Part shown: positions 32,983 to 43,364 of the stretch, piece after piece
Layout of the letters: each line of letters opens with the position of its first letter
Numbering within the stretch: the stretch's first letter is position 1
From: Calvatia gigantea
Taxonomy: Eukaryota > Basidiomycota > Agaricomycetes > Agaricales > Lycoperdaceae
NCBI GenBank assembly: GCA_025093985.1
Contig: JACAAK010000004.1
Location: 4,092,001-4,156,000, forward strand
Direction of reading: 5' to 3'
DNA length: 64,000 nucleotides
Made by a program: the position numbers and the translations under genes
Notes under the pieces: generated by a model
What the model saw: the letters and a program-made list of their open reading frames with translations, nothing else
What the model was told of the DNA's origin: nothing
Database searches by the model: none

Positions 32983-33290
32983 TGTTACAACCTTAGTCGG
33001 TTAGACCTCAGGTTGCAGCTCTGGCTAAGTCTTGAGGGCGAGTAAGGGAAAGAGAACAGAAGGTGGTTAAGCGTACCGAATACAACAGGGTGTATGTACG
33101 CTTAAATACATCTAGAGCTTATCCAGTTAAACGGATGGAGTAACTACATGAAACGTCCGGTTAAGGTGTGGTAGTTAGTACGAGTCATATCTTCGGAGAA
33201 CGCTGGACTAGAATAGCTGAAACAGGTACACGGATAGTTAGGAATGTAGAATAGCACGGAACTCGTTATGATCGGTGGAAACTCATAACA
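32983..33290 (-). repeat. A3 3' LTR
   Basis: 308 bp; one difference from the 5' LTR. In element sense it has TATTTAAG (TATA) 34 nt upstream of ACGCTTAACCA. Confidence 0.92.
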
Positions 33291-33308
33291 ATACCCTCCG
33301 ATTAGACT

Positions 33309-34295
33309 TCATGCCTCAGGAAGTTCGTCGAATTCTCCATTGACTATGGCTGCGGCGAGGGCTTTCTTGGTGGCCCCGATGAGGTACTTTCCTTTGTTGG
33401 AGCGTGCGAAGAAGACGGGCAAGTGGCTGCGGCCATCTTGACGGATAGGGACTGGGACTCCGTTGAAGGGGAACTCGGTGACGGTTGAGTTGTCCCAATA
33501 GCTCTTGACTATCACTTTCCAATAATGTTGGTCCTTTTCTTGGCCTGGTAGTACACTGCGGAATCTTGCTGGTGGGAGAAAAACCGATACGATCTGTGGT
33601 GGGGTGATGGTCTTTATGAATCGTCGGAGTGCATTGACTTCTTCCTTCATTGAGACGGTGGTTTCTTCGTCCATGGGCGTGTCTGCTCGTTTGGTTGTTG
33701 GGGAACGGATGGTGGTGTGTAGGTCAGCAAGAGTGATTCCGATGCGCGTAACGAGTTGATCGATGTCTGGGTCTTCTGTGGTCTTGTCACGTCCTAGTAG
33801 GTTCATAGCGACGTCTGCGAGTTCTAGGAAGATGTCGGCGATATCGAGGTGGTTGAATACTTCTAGAGCGAGGTCAACACGGCTCTGGAGGCTGTGAACT
33901 CGATTCTGTTCGCTAGGTGTGAGGGTGGATAATTCTAATGCGCGGAAGATGGCGGGAATGTGCTGGCTAGTGGAGGACGATGCGTTGGCGAATCCGGCGT
34001 ACATGTCCACAAAAGTGATGCAAGCGGTGGCGAGGGTGATGTGGCGGTTTACTGCGAGTCGTTTGTTCTGGGCCGTGATTGTTTCTACTTCATCGTTTGT
34101 AGCTTTGTTGACATCTTTGAGGAGGGCCTCAAGGAGTCCTTGTGCTGGGGACGGGGTGGTTGCGAGGTTGTAGCGGGTGCCTTGGGGTGCGGGTGCTTGA
34201 CTATTGCCTGGCTTTGGGAGAGGGACTGAGGAAATTGTGGTCGGGTTGGGGTGGACGAGGGAGTTGATAGAGATGCGGTTGGCTTGGGAGGACAT
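33309..34295 (-). CDS. A3 ORF3: conserved accessory protein of unknown function, 328 aa
   Basis: An intact ORF between pol and the 3' LTR, starting six bases after the in-frame pol stop (TAG 34302-34304, then ACAAAC, then ATG). Such spacing suggests stop-start reinitiation on the genomic RNA. The N-terminal ~45 residues are Ser/Pro-rich; residues ~50-220 are predicted by eye to be helical (AQGLLEALLKDVNKATNDEV, LALEVFNHLDIADIFLELAD, MDEETTVSMKEEVNALRRFI). The C-terminal third is compact and conserved (VFLPPARFRSVLPGQEKD, EFPFNGVPVPIRQDGRSHLP, ending FDELPEA). There is no signal peptide, transmembrane segment or cysteine pattern, so it does not look like an envelope protein. Homologues occur at the same place in A1 and A2. 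I do not recognise the family; packaging, capsid or chromatin roles are all open. Confidence 0.85.
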   Translation of the reverse strand: MSSQANRISINSLVHPNPTTISSVPLPKPGNSQAPAPQGTRYNLATTPSPAQGLLEALLKDVNKATNDEVETITAQNKRLAVNRHITLATACITFVDMYAGFANASSSTSQHIPAIFRALELSTLTPSEQNRVHSLQSRVDLALEVFNHLDIADIFLELADVAMNLLGRDKTTEDPDIDQLVTRIGITLADLHTTIRSPTTKRADTPMDEETTVSMKEEVNALRRFIKTITPPQIVSVFLPPARFRSVLPGQEKDQHYWKVIVKSYWDNSTVTEFPFNGVPVPIRQDGRSHLPVFFARSNKGKYLIGATKKALAAAIVNGEFDELPEA

Positions 34296-34301
34296 GTTTG
34301 T

Positions 34302-37300
34302 CTAGTATCTTTGTCTGGGGTTTGACTTGGCTGATGTTTTTCTGGATTTCTTGCCCCCCTTTTTATAGGTATCCTCCGGATGCCTTTTGTGGTACTCCGC
34401 TATCGCATCTTGGGCGTTTTGCAAGTTTGATTCTGCTGTCCACGTATCTTCTTCGTTGCTATATCCTTTCCAGTGTATAAGGAATTGATATCCCCTTCCT
34501 TTTCGTCATTTTCCTCGGACTTCTTCTACTTCGTATTCTTCTTCGTTGTTGATGATCATTGGTTCGGGCGCTGGTGCTTCTTTCTGGATGTGGAATGATG
34601 TTTTTTGTGCCGGTGTTAGCAGCTGTTCGTTAAACACATCATGGATGGCCCATCCCTCTGGTATTGCCAGCCGATACGCCGCTTCTCCTATCTTTTCCTT
34701 AATTCGGAAAGGCCCATACCTTTTTTGGCCTAGCTTCTTTGATGATTGATTGGTATGGATGTTGGTGTTTTCTAGCCATACTTCATCGTTGATCTGATAT
34801 GTCCTTGTGTTCATCTTGCTGTTATCATGTGTCCGTTTCATCTTTTCCTGGTATGATCGTAGTGCGGAAGTGGCGTTGTCTCTTGCATTCTGGAGTTGTT
34901 TTAGGAACTCCATGCTGCTAGGGTTGTTCGTTGTTCCGCTTTCCTTTCCTTTCCAGGGGTGTCTTCCGTAGTTCAGGTAGAACGGTGTCATCTGAGTGCC
35001 GGTGTGCTTCTTGTCGTTGTATTGGAATTCGGCCATGGGTAGCCATTTCGCCCAGTCGTTTTGGTCGTAGTTACAGTATATCCTCAGGTATGTTTCGACT
35101 TCTCTATTAATCCTTTCTGTCTGTCTGTCTGTCTGTGGGTGGTAGGCCGTTGACAGGTTTCGTTCTATCCCTAGTCCTTTGAACAGTTCACCGGTGAATT
35201 CGGACGCAAACTGTGGTCCTCGGTCACTGAGGACTTTCCTCGGTATTCCGTGTAGCTTCCATATTTCATCTCGGTAGTGTTGTGCTAGTTCTTTTGAGGA
35301 AACATCCGTCCTCGTCGCTATGAGTCGTATCATTTTTGAGAACCGATCGACGATGACTAGGATAGCGTCCTTTCCCTCTGATTCGGGTAATGGTCCAATG
35401 AGGTCGATGCTTACTTCTTCCCATGGGCCGTTGGGGATGGGAAGCGGGTGCAGAGGTGTCTTTAGAGGTGTCTTGCGTGGCTTATTTCGTTGGCAATTTT
35501 GGCATCCTTTGATGTACTTTTGGATGTCTGTTCGAATTGCCGGCCACCAGTAATCTCTGGTCACCAACTCGATCATTCGGTGTTGTCCCGGGTGTCCTGC
35601 ATCGGGGGCGTCGTGATACTGGTATAGTATTTCTTCTCTGAGTGTCGGTTCGGGTGGTACATACATGCTGGCATTTTTGTAGATTATTCCGTTGTGTTCG
35701 GTGATGTCAGGGTCTTGGTCACGTATTTTTTGGATGATGGCCGTTTCTCGTCCTTTGTTCGCCTTGATTCGTTCCTTGAGGGTGGGTTCCATAAACAGTT
35801 CAGCGCGGAGTAGGATGGTCCCTTCTGATGGTTCGTCGTCTTTTTCATTCGTTAGCCAAGTGTCTCGGATCATGGTGACTAGTTTCTCCTCTTCCTGTTC
35901 TGGCTCTTGGTAGATTCTGGAGAGGAGGTCCGCTTTTGTGTTTGTTTTTCCCGGCACGTGGCGCAGTGTGAAGTCATAGTCTTGTAACCGTAGGTACCAT
36001 CTAGCTTGCCGGCCATTTAGTTTCTGGGGTTCCCTGTAGTATTTCAGATTTTCGTGGTCGGTCCAGATTTCGAATTTCTCTTCTGCGTCTAGTAGATAGT
36101 GTCGCCATTCCTTTAGTGCATGCATGATAGCCAGTAGTTCTTTGTCGTAGATTTCATAATTCCGTTCTGCCGGTGATAGTGTGCGGGACGTGAATGCGAT
36201 TGGGTGCCATTTGGAATTTTGTTCTTGTGAGAGTACTCCTCCTAGTGCGTAGTTTGATGCATCGACTTCTACCCGGAATTGACCTTTTCTCTGGGGTAGC
36301 GTTAAGGTAGGTTCTTCTGTGATTCGTTGCTTTAGTTCGTCGAATGCTGATTGTTGTTCCTTTTTCCATTCCCACTCCTCTGATCCTTTCAGCTTGTTCA
36401 ATGGGGCTGCTATCTTGCTGAAGTTTTTTATAAATCGGCGGTAGTAGTTGGCAAAACCAAGGAATCTTTCTATTCCTTTCCTGTTGTGTGGTTGGGGCCA
36501 TTCCCGTACCGATTTTACCTTTTCGGCCTCCATTTCAATGTGTCCGTGTCCTACTGTTACTCCTAGCATTGGGATTTCTTCGGCGTCGAAGATGCATTTG
36601 GATCGTTTGAAACACAGGTTGTGTTTGGCTGCCCTTTCTAGGAATCGGATGGTTCGTTCTTGTAATTGTTCTTTGGTGTCTCCCGGGATTGCGAAGTCGT
36701 CCATATAGTTTACTATGTCTCCGTCACGTAGCAAGTCTCGGAAGATACTTGCCATCATTCTTGAGAACGTTCCAGGTGAATTGCTGAGACCGAAAAACAT
36801 TACTGTAGGTTCGAATAGCCCTTTGTTGGTTAGGAAGGCTGCTTTCCACTCGTCCCCTTCTTTGATTCGGACGTTGTTGTAGCCCCAGATGATGTCCAGT
36901 TTGTTGAAATATTTGGCTTTTCCTAATTTGTCAATGACTTCTCCAATTCGAGGCAGCAGCGTTTTATCCTTGATGACTACGTTATTCAATCGTCGGTAAT
37001 CTTGAATGAGTCGTTTTGAACCATCCTTTTTTGGGATGAAAAAGGTGGGTGCAGCATATGGTGATTTCGATGGTCGTATTCGTCCTGACTCAAGGTTTTC
37101 TTTGACAAATGTCTTGAGCTCGTCTTGTTCTTTGATCGTCATGTTGTAAGTTCCTGCATTGATTTCCTTGGGTGCGTCTTCTGTTAGGATTATCTCGTGG
37201 TCCCATTCTGTTCGTCCAGGCAGTTTGTCGAATGTAGTTTTGTTGAATAAATGTGTGAATGGTCGTACGTAGTCCGGCAGGTCTGATGGTTCGGTGGGGT

Positions 37301-37855
37301 CGGGCTCCTCTTCTTCTTCCCATATGTCCTCGGTGGTGGTCATGCTTCGGAGTTTGTCTGGTATCTGGATGCTCTGGTGTGGGATTCTGCAGTCCTTTGG
37401 GCATCGGTTGAACTTTATTTCTCCTGTTTGCCAGTTTACCTCCGGGTTGTGTTTGATGAGCCAGTCATGTCCTAGGAACACTTCTGCTCTATCTTGGAGT
37501 TGTACGACCGACGCTTCGATTGTCTCTTTGTGTCCTTCAATTTCCATTTGTATAGTTGCCTTTTCTGTGACCTTTCCTCCTTGGTTTGTCGTGCCGTCCG
37601 CGTTAAGTACCGTAATTTCTTGTCCTAGTTTTTCCGTGGGGATTTTTTCTTCATCTACCAGTCTTTTGCTGATGCTGCTGGTGGTGCATCCCGAGTCGAC
37701 TATGGTATTCACTGTTATTCTTTTGGTCGGGGTTTGGATTTTTCCTTTTAGGTTTAATTCGCGCTTTCGTTTCTGAGGAATCGTGTAATATTCTTCTGAT
37801 ATCCTAGATACAAGTTTCTTGACTCTCGAGGTAGCGCCTACTCGGAGTCTCCGGA
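34302..37855 (-). pseudogene. A3 pol, one premature stop before the chromodomain
   Basis: Read in the -1 frame relative to gag. Protease VDSG (Asp-Ser-Gly codons 37689-37697); RT with YMDD (36696-36707); RNase H (VEVDASNYALGGVLSQ, ~36250); integrase zinc finger HDAPDAGHPGQH ... CQNCQ (~35480-35620); DDE core with D in VSIDLIGPL (~35400), D in LSDRGPQF (~35220) and E in QTERINREVE (~35120); GPY-type C-terminal module (~34700). The frame is open for 1,068 codons from 37712 to a TGA at 34506-34508, where A1 has Arg. Beyond it the same frame continues through the chromodomain (GRGYQFLIHWKGYSNEEDTW) to a TAG at 34302. Chromodomains steer integration to marked chromatin. The TGA would remove this module. 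Confidence 0.9.
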
Positions 37856-38986
37856 AAAATCCTGGTTCGTTTCTGGTTCCACTTCATTCATTGCTCGGAT
37901 CTGTACTTTCTTTGGTGCGGTGCATGCTTTGGCTATGTGTCCGATTTTGCCGCAGTTGTAGCATGTTAACCCTTTGGGTTTCTTGCAGTCTTTGGACATG
38001 TGTCCGAATATTCCGCAGTTATAGCATTTGGGTTCCCCTTTTGCATTGAACACATGTCGCCTGCTCCCTATCTCCATGGGTTCTCCCATTCCTCCATAAG
38101 TAGTTCCCGAGTTAGTTTTCTTATCTCCTCGGTACTCGGATGCTTCGTATCCTTGTCCAACTGCTAGTATGGCCTCCTTCCATTCTGGGTACGTATCAGG
38201 TCGCGCGGCTGGAGGGTAGCCTGTGATAGTGTGGATGATATCTTGTCGGGCGTTTTTTCGCAATAGGAACATGGCGTGTCGGTTGTCAGTTTTTGCCTTG
38301 TTTTTCAGTACTTCAAATTCGATAAGGTAGTCGGCCGTGTTCCTATTTCCCTGTTTGAATTTTTCAATTTGCCATTCCGCCTTTGCGTTCATGGCGTCAT
38401 CTGAGAAGGTTCATTTGAATTCTTCTGCAAAGACCTTCCAGTCTACAGAGTCTTCTCCTTCCAAGATTTGTGGTGCTTTCATTGCTGCATATGCTCCTGC
38501 TGTTCCTCCCCTCAGTCTGGCCAAGACTGCTATAGCTTTATTGTCTGCCGTGCTGACTTTGTTGAATTTCATAAAGAGTGTCATGGCTCTCCACCAGTCA
38601 TCGAATTTGGTTCGTGTTCCGTCAAAGAATCCTGGGTCGGGCACAAGTCCCTTTGTGCTAGGAGCTATGGTGGGTGCAGTATTGTCCGTCATTATTGAGT
38701 CTCCTGATTCTGATTCTGTTTCGGTGTCTTGGTTCTCCTGTTGTCCTAACTGTTCTTCTGCTATGTCGAGTTCGTCGAAGAGTTCTGATATAACTGCTTC
38801 TACTCCTGTTGGGTTTACTCCTTGTGTAGTTTCTCCGGGTTCATTGCTTGCTACAACCGTTTCTGATGCAGGTACTTCGGGGTTCTCTGCTTCTTCGTCT
38901 GATGACTCGGTTTCGCTATCTGTTTCAAGTTCGTCGTCTGTAACTTCAAGCTGCGGTTCTCTGTATTCGTCGGGGTTCGAGCTCAT
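37838..38986 (-). pseudogene. A3 gag, one premature stop
   Basis: Acidic N-terminus from MSSNPDEYREPQLEV, a capsid-like region (PDPGFFDGTRTKFDDWWRAM, LARLRGGTAGAYAAMKAPQI) and two CCHC knuckles (CYNCGIFGHMSKDC, CYNCGKIGHIAKAC). A single TGA (38408-38410) interrupts EEFK/TFSDD where A1 has Arg. The reading frame ends at 37838, overlapping pol, which lies in the -1 frame. Confidence 0.9.
37856..37862 (-). promoter_or_regulatory. Likely -1 frameshift site GGATTTT in family A
   Basis: In gag frame the bases read G GAT TTT, seven codons before the gag stop, and pol is in the -1 frame with open sequence across the overlap. The same heptamer in the same frame is kept in A1, A2, A4 and A7. G GAU UUU is the known shift site of dianthoviruses (red clover necrotic mosaic virus). 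A weak hairpin (GAGTAG / CTACCTC) lies just downstream. Confidence 0.55.
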
Positions 38987-39054
38987 ATAATGGCTCCTGG
39001 GTTCGTCGTGGTTTGAGTCTTTTTCAACTCTGTCTCCTGCAAGGTGAGGTGATG

Positions 39055-39065
39055 ACGCTTAACCA
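39055..39065 (-). promoter_or_regulatory. Self-complementary primer-binding site of A3
   Basis: In element sense, TGGTTAAGCGT begins two bases inside the 5' LTR. It is the exact complement of ACGCTTAACCA in the LTR (39149-39159), which starts 34 nt downstream of the TATA box (39186-39193), about where the RNA should begin. This is the Tf1/sushi self-priming layout. No tRNA-like TGG...CCA match starts at the LTR edge. Confidence 0.65.
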
Positions 39066-39067
39066 AA

Positions 39068-39375
39068 TGTTACGACCTTAGTCGGTTAGACCTCAGGTTG
39101 CAGCTCTGGCTAAGTCTTGAGGGCGAGTAAGGGAAAGAGAACAGAAGGTGGTTAAGCGTACCGAATACAACAGGGTGTATGTACGCTTAAATACATCTAG
39201 AGCTTATCCAGTTAAACGGATGGAGTAACTACATGAAACGTCCGGTTAAGGTGTGGTAGTTAGTACGAGTCATATCTTCGGAGAACGCTGGACTAGAATA
39301 GCTGAAACAGGTACACGGATAGTTAGGAATGTAGAATAGCACGGAACTCGTTATGATCGGTGGAAACTCATAACA
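39068..39375 (-). repeat. A3 5' LTR
   Basis: 308 bp, promoter LTR of A3. Starts TGTTACGACC and ends CATAACA on the plus strand. Followed by the GTATT target duplication. Confidence 0.92.
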
Positions 39376-39380
39376 GTATT

Positions 39381-41840
39381 GTGTTTTTCCCTTTTGATTC
39401 TGGTAGTGGTCCAATCATGTCGATGCTGATTTCTTCCCAAGGCCCATTTGGTACTGACAAGGGGTGTAGTGGCGATTTGAGCAGCGTCGTTCTTGATTTG
39501 TTCTTTTGGCAGGTTTGACATCCTCGGATATATCTTTTTACGTCTTTTCGTATTGCTGGCCACCAATAGTCTCAGCTAATCAGTTCTGTCATTCTATGTT
39601 GTCCCAGGTGTCCTGCATCTGGAATATTGTGGTACTGTGTTAGAATCTCTTCTTGTAGCTTCTGGTCAGGCAGAACATATGTGCTGTCCTGTTTGTAAAT
39701 GACTCCATTTTCTTCAGTGAATTGGGATCCTTGTTTCTTTAGCTCCATTGGGACTGTTGTTTCTCGTTGGGTTCGGCTTCAAATTCACTCTAGGAAGTTG
39801 GGTTCAATGAACAGTTCTGCTCATAGGATTACTGTGTTGTCTGTGTTTTCCATTTGTAGCCAACTTTCTCGGATCATCGTGACTAGTTTATCTTCTTGTT
39901 CTTCTGGTATCTGGTGGATTCGGGATAGCAGGTTGGCTTTCGTATTTGTTTTTCCTGGTATGTATCGCAGTGTGAAGTCGTAGTCTTGTAGTCACAGATA
40001 CCATTGTGCTTGCTGTCCGTTTAACTTCTGTGGTTCTTGGTAATATTTGAGGTTCTCATGGTCTGTCCAGATCTTGAATTTTTCTTCAGCATCTAGTAGG
40101 TAGTGTCTCCATTCTTTCAGGGCGTGGATGATGGCTAGCAATTCCTTGTCATATATTTCATAGTTCCGTTCTGCTGGTGACAATGTTTGTGATGTGAAGG
40201 CAATTGGGTGCCATTTGTCTTCCTGTAACTGTGAAAGTACCCCTCCTAATGCATAGTCTGATGCATTGACCTCTACTCTGAATTGACCATGTCTTTGTGG
40301 CAATGTCAGGATGGATTCTTCAGTAATGCACTTTTTGAGTCAGTCAAATGAGTCCTGGTGTTCCTGTGTCCATTCCCATGTGGTTACCCCTTTTAGTTTG
40401 TTTAAGGGTCCCGCAATAGTACTGAAGTCTTTGATGAAATGTCAGTAGTAATTTGCGAAACCCAAGAACCTTTCTACTCCTTTGGTGTTTCTGGGTTTGG
40501 GCCAGTCTCATACTGATTTTACCTTGTCTTCTTCCATTTCAATTCGTCCATGTCCTACACAGACTCCTAGCATTGGGATTTCTTCTGCATCAAAGATGCA
40601 CTTGGTTCATTTGAAGCATAGGTTATACTGAGCTGCCCGTTCTAGAAATCATATTGTTCGCTCCTTTAATTGTTCCTTAGTGTCTCCCAGGATGGTAAAG
40701 TCGTCCATATAGTTTATGATATCTCCATTCTGTAAGAGATTGTGGAAGATGCTTATCATCATTCTGGAGAATGTTCCTGGTGAGTTGCTTAGGCTGAAGT
40801 ACATGACTGTTGGTTTGAAGAGCCCTTCATTGGTGAGGAAAGCAGCTTTCCATTTGTCCCCCTCCTTGATCCTGACATTGTTGTATCCCCAGATAATGTC
40901 CAGTTTGTTGAAGTATTTTGCTTTCCCAAGCTTGTCAATTACTTCACCAATTCTTGGCAGTGGCGTCTTGTCTTTGATTACCACATTGTTTAGTTGTCTG
41001 TAGTCTTGGATTAGCCTTTTGGTCCTGTCTTTCTTTGGGATGAAGAATGTTGGCACTGCATATGGGGATTTTTATGGTCGTATCCTTCCTGATTCTAGGT
41101 TCTCTTTGATGAATGATTTAAGTTTGTCTTGTTCTTTGATCATCATGTTGTACATTCCTGCACTTATTTCCTTTGGGGTGTCCTCTGTTAAGGTTATTTC
41201 ATGATCCCATTCAGTTCGTTCTGGGAGCTTATCGAATGTTGTTTTGTTGAATAAGTGCGTGAATGGCTGTATGTAGTCTGGCAAGTCTTCCAGTTTGGTT
41301 GGGTCTGGTTCATCATCTTCTTCCCATAGGTCTTCATTGGTAGCTATGCTTCGTATTTTTTCGGTGATAGGAATGTTCCGATGGGGAAATTGGCAGCCTG
41401 GTGGACACTGGGTAAACTTGATTTCTCTGTTGTTCCAGTCTACCTCTGGGTTGTGTTTGACTAGCCAATCATGTCCTAGAAAAACTTCTGCTCAGTCCTG
41501 TAGCTGTACAACTGAAGCTTCAATTTGTTCCTTGTGTCCTTGGATATCGATATTGATCATGGTTGTTTCTGTTACTTTTCCTCCCTGATTGGGCGATCCA
41601 TCTGCGTTTAATACCAGGATTTGTTGTTGTAGTTTTCAGGTGGGGAGTCTTTCTTCATTTATAAGCTTCTTGCTGATGCTGCTGGTCATGGAACTTACAA
41701 TGGTGTTGACTGTTATTTCTTTTCCTGCTGTTTGTATTTTTCCTTTTAGGTTTAGTTCACGCTTTCTTCTCTGGGGAATCATGTAGAATTTGTCTGATAT
41801 CCTAGATACAAGCTTTTTGACTCTCAAGGTAGCGCCTACT
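39381..41840 (-). pseudogene. A2 pol 5' part: protease to integrase
   Basis: Continuation of the A2 integrase core and zinc finger (~39381-39620), RNase H (VEVNASDYALGGVLSQL, ~40000-40300), RT (YMDDFTILGD at ~40700; LIQDYRQLNNVV at ~40990) and protease (~41690, where part of the VDSGC motif is deleted, leaving NTIVSSMTSS). At least six stops, nearly all TGA at conserved Arg positions. Confidence 0.8.
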
Positions 41841-42975
41841 CAGAGCCTTCAGAAAAATCCTTCTCCTCTTCATTAGTGACTTCTTCTATTCTCTGGACTT
41901 GGACTTTCTTGGGTGCAGTGCACGCTTTGGCTATATGTCCTTTCTTGCCACAGTTGTAGCATATTAACCCCTTGGGTTTCTTGCAGTCCTTGGCGATGTG
42001 ACCAAAAATGCCACAATTGTAACATTTCGGCTCTTCTTTGTCATTGAAGACATGACACCTGCTTCCTATCTCCATGGGTTCATCCATTCCTCTGTAGGTG
42101 GTGCCTGTGTTTGTCTTCCTGTCTCCTCGGTATTCTGATGCTTCGTACCCTTGTCTGACGGAAAGTATAGCTTCTTTCCATTCTGTGTATGTGTTGGGTC
42201 TAGCAATTGGTGGGTAGCCAGTAATCATGTGTATGATGTCTTGTCAAGTATTTTTCCTGAGCAAGAACATGGCATGTTTACTGTCGGTCTTGGCCTTGCT
42301 TTTTAAGACATCAAACTCAATCAGATAGTTGGCAGTGTTTCGGTTTCCCTGTTTGAACTTCTTGATCTGCCATTCTGCTTTGCTGTTGGAAGCATCATCT
42401 GAAAAAGTCCTCTTGAACTCCTCAGAGAAAACTTTCCAGTCCACCGAGTCTTTGGACTCCAAGATGGCTGGTGCTTTCATAGCCGCATACACTCCTGCTG
42501 TTCCTCCTTGCAGTCTGGCTAAAACTGCTATGACTTGGTCATTGGCTGAGGCAATTTTGTTGAACTTCATGAAGAGCATCATTGCTCTCCACCAGTCATC
42601 GAACTTGGTTCGGGTCCCATCGAAGAACCCTGGATCGGGCACTAAGCCCTTCGTACTAGGTGCTACTGGTGTCAGTGTGGTGGCTATGGTGTTGTCCATT
42701 ATTTCTAATTCTGATTCTGTGTCTTTGGAACTGGATTCTGATTCTCCTTGTTCTTGTCCTAACTCTTCTTCTGCTAAGTCAAGTTTGTTTAGAAGTTCTG
42801 ATATTACTTCTTCTTCTACTGGATTTGTCGCCTGTGTATATTCTCCAGGTTCGTCGTGTTCAATTGTTTCTGCAGGTACTTTGGGGTTCCCTGTCTCCTC
42901 TTCATCTAATGTTTCTGACTCGTCATCTGTGACTTTGAGATTCAGTTCTCTGTATTCGTCCAGGTTCGAGCTCAT
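41836..42975 (-). pseudogene. A2 gag
   Basis: Starts MSSNLDEYRELNLKV; acidic N-terminus, capsid-like part and two CCHC knuckles (CYNCGIFGHIAKDC, CYNCGKKGHIAKAC). A single TGA at ~42241 (RKNT, then QDII) replaces the Arg codon of related copies. The GGATTTT shift site is present near the 3' end. Confidence 0.85.
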
Positions 42976-43056
42976 AAACTAGCTCCTGGGTTCGTCATTG
43001 TTCAGGCCTGTTTCAGCCTTCTCCTTTGCAGGGTGAGGTGGGGATGCTTAACCAAA

Positions 43057-43364
43057 TGTTACAACCTTAGTCTGAGTAAATCTCAGGTTGCAACTTAGGC
43101 TTAAGACTTGAGGGCGAGTAAGGGGAGAGAAACTAAGTGGTTAAGCGTACTGAATACAGGAGTATGTATGTATGCTTAAATACAGAAGAGTCATCTAGTT
43201 GAATGGATGGAGATAACTACATGAAATGTCCGATGACTATGGCATAGTAGTTATGAGTCAGAGCTCAGGGATCGCGCAGGCAGGAATAACTGAAACAGAT
43301 ACATGGTAAGGTGGAATGCAGACAAGTACGGAACTGGTACGAGAATAGACTAGAGTTCACAACA
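43057..43364 (-). repeat. A2 5' LTR
   Basis: 308 bp, about 97% identical to 28164-28471. The internal ACGCTTAACCA segment and the leader copy (ATGCTTAACCA) now differ at one base, consistent with a CpG transition. Confidence 0.88.

Larger units (their letters stand above)
32983..39375 (-). mobile_element. A3: youngest family-A gypsy retrotransposon, nearly intact
   Basis: A 6,393-bp element with 308-bp LTRs (32983-33290, 39068-39375) that differ at one position (TGTTACAACC against TGTTACGACC), and an exact GTATT duplication (32978-32982, 39376-39380). gag, pol and ORF3 are all recognisable along their whole length. Only two lesions are seen, both TGA for CGA: in gag (38408-38410) and just before the chromodomain (34506-34508). 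It is inserted in the A2 integrase. Confidence 0.93.
28164..43364 (-). mobile_element. A2: older family-A element containing A3
   Basis: Two 308-bp LTRs (28164-28471 and 43057-43364), differing at about ten positions, bracket gag, pol and ORF3 of a subfamily clearly diverged from A1/A3. Its integrase is split at 30545/39376 by A3 with a GTATT duplication. The 5-bp flanks of A2 itself are TGTTT and TGTTC, so the ends do not match exactly, and the right flank is a different element (A4). Many CGA-to-TGA stops. Confidence 0.8.

Noticed and set aside
33309..34295. ORF3 as an envelope-like gene
   Set aside because: Its position after pol fits env, but there is no signal peptide, transmembrane segment, glycosylation-rich ectodomain or furin-like site.
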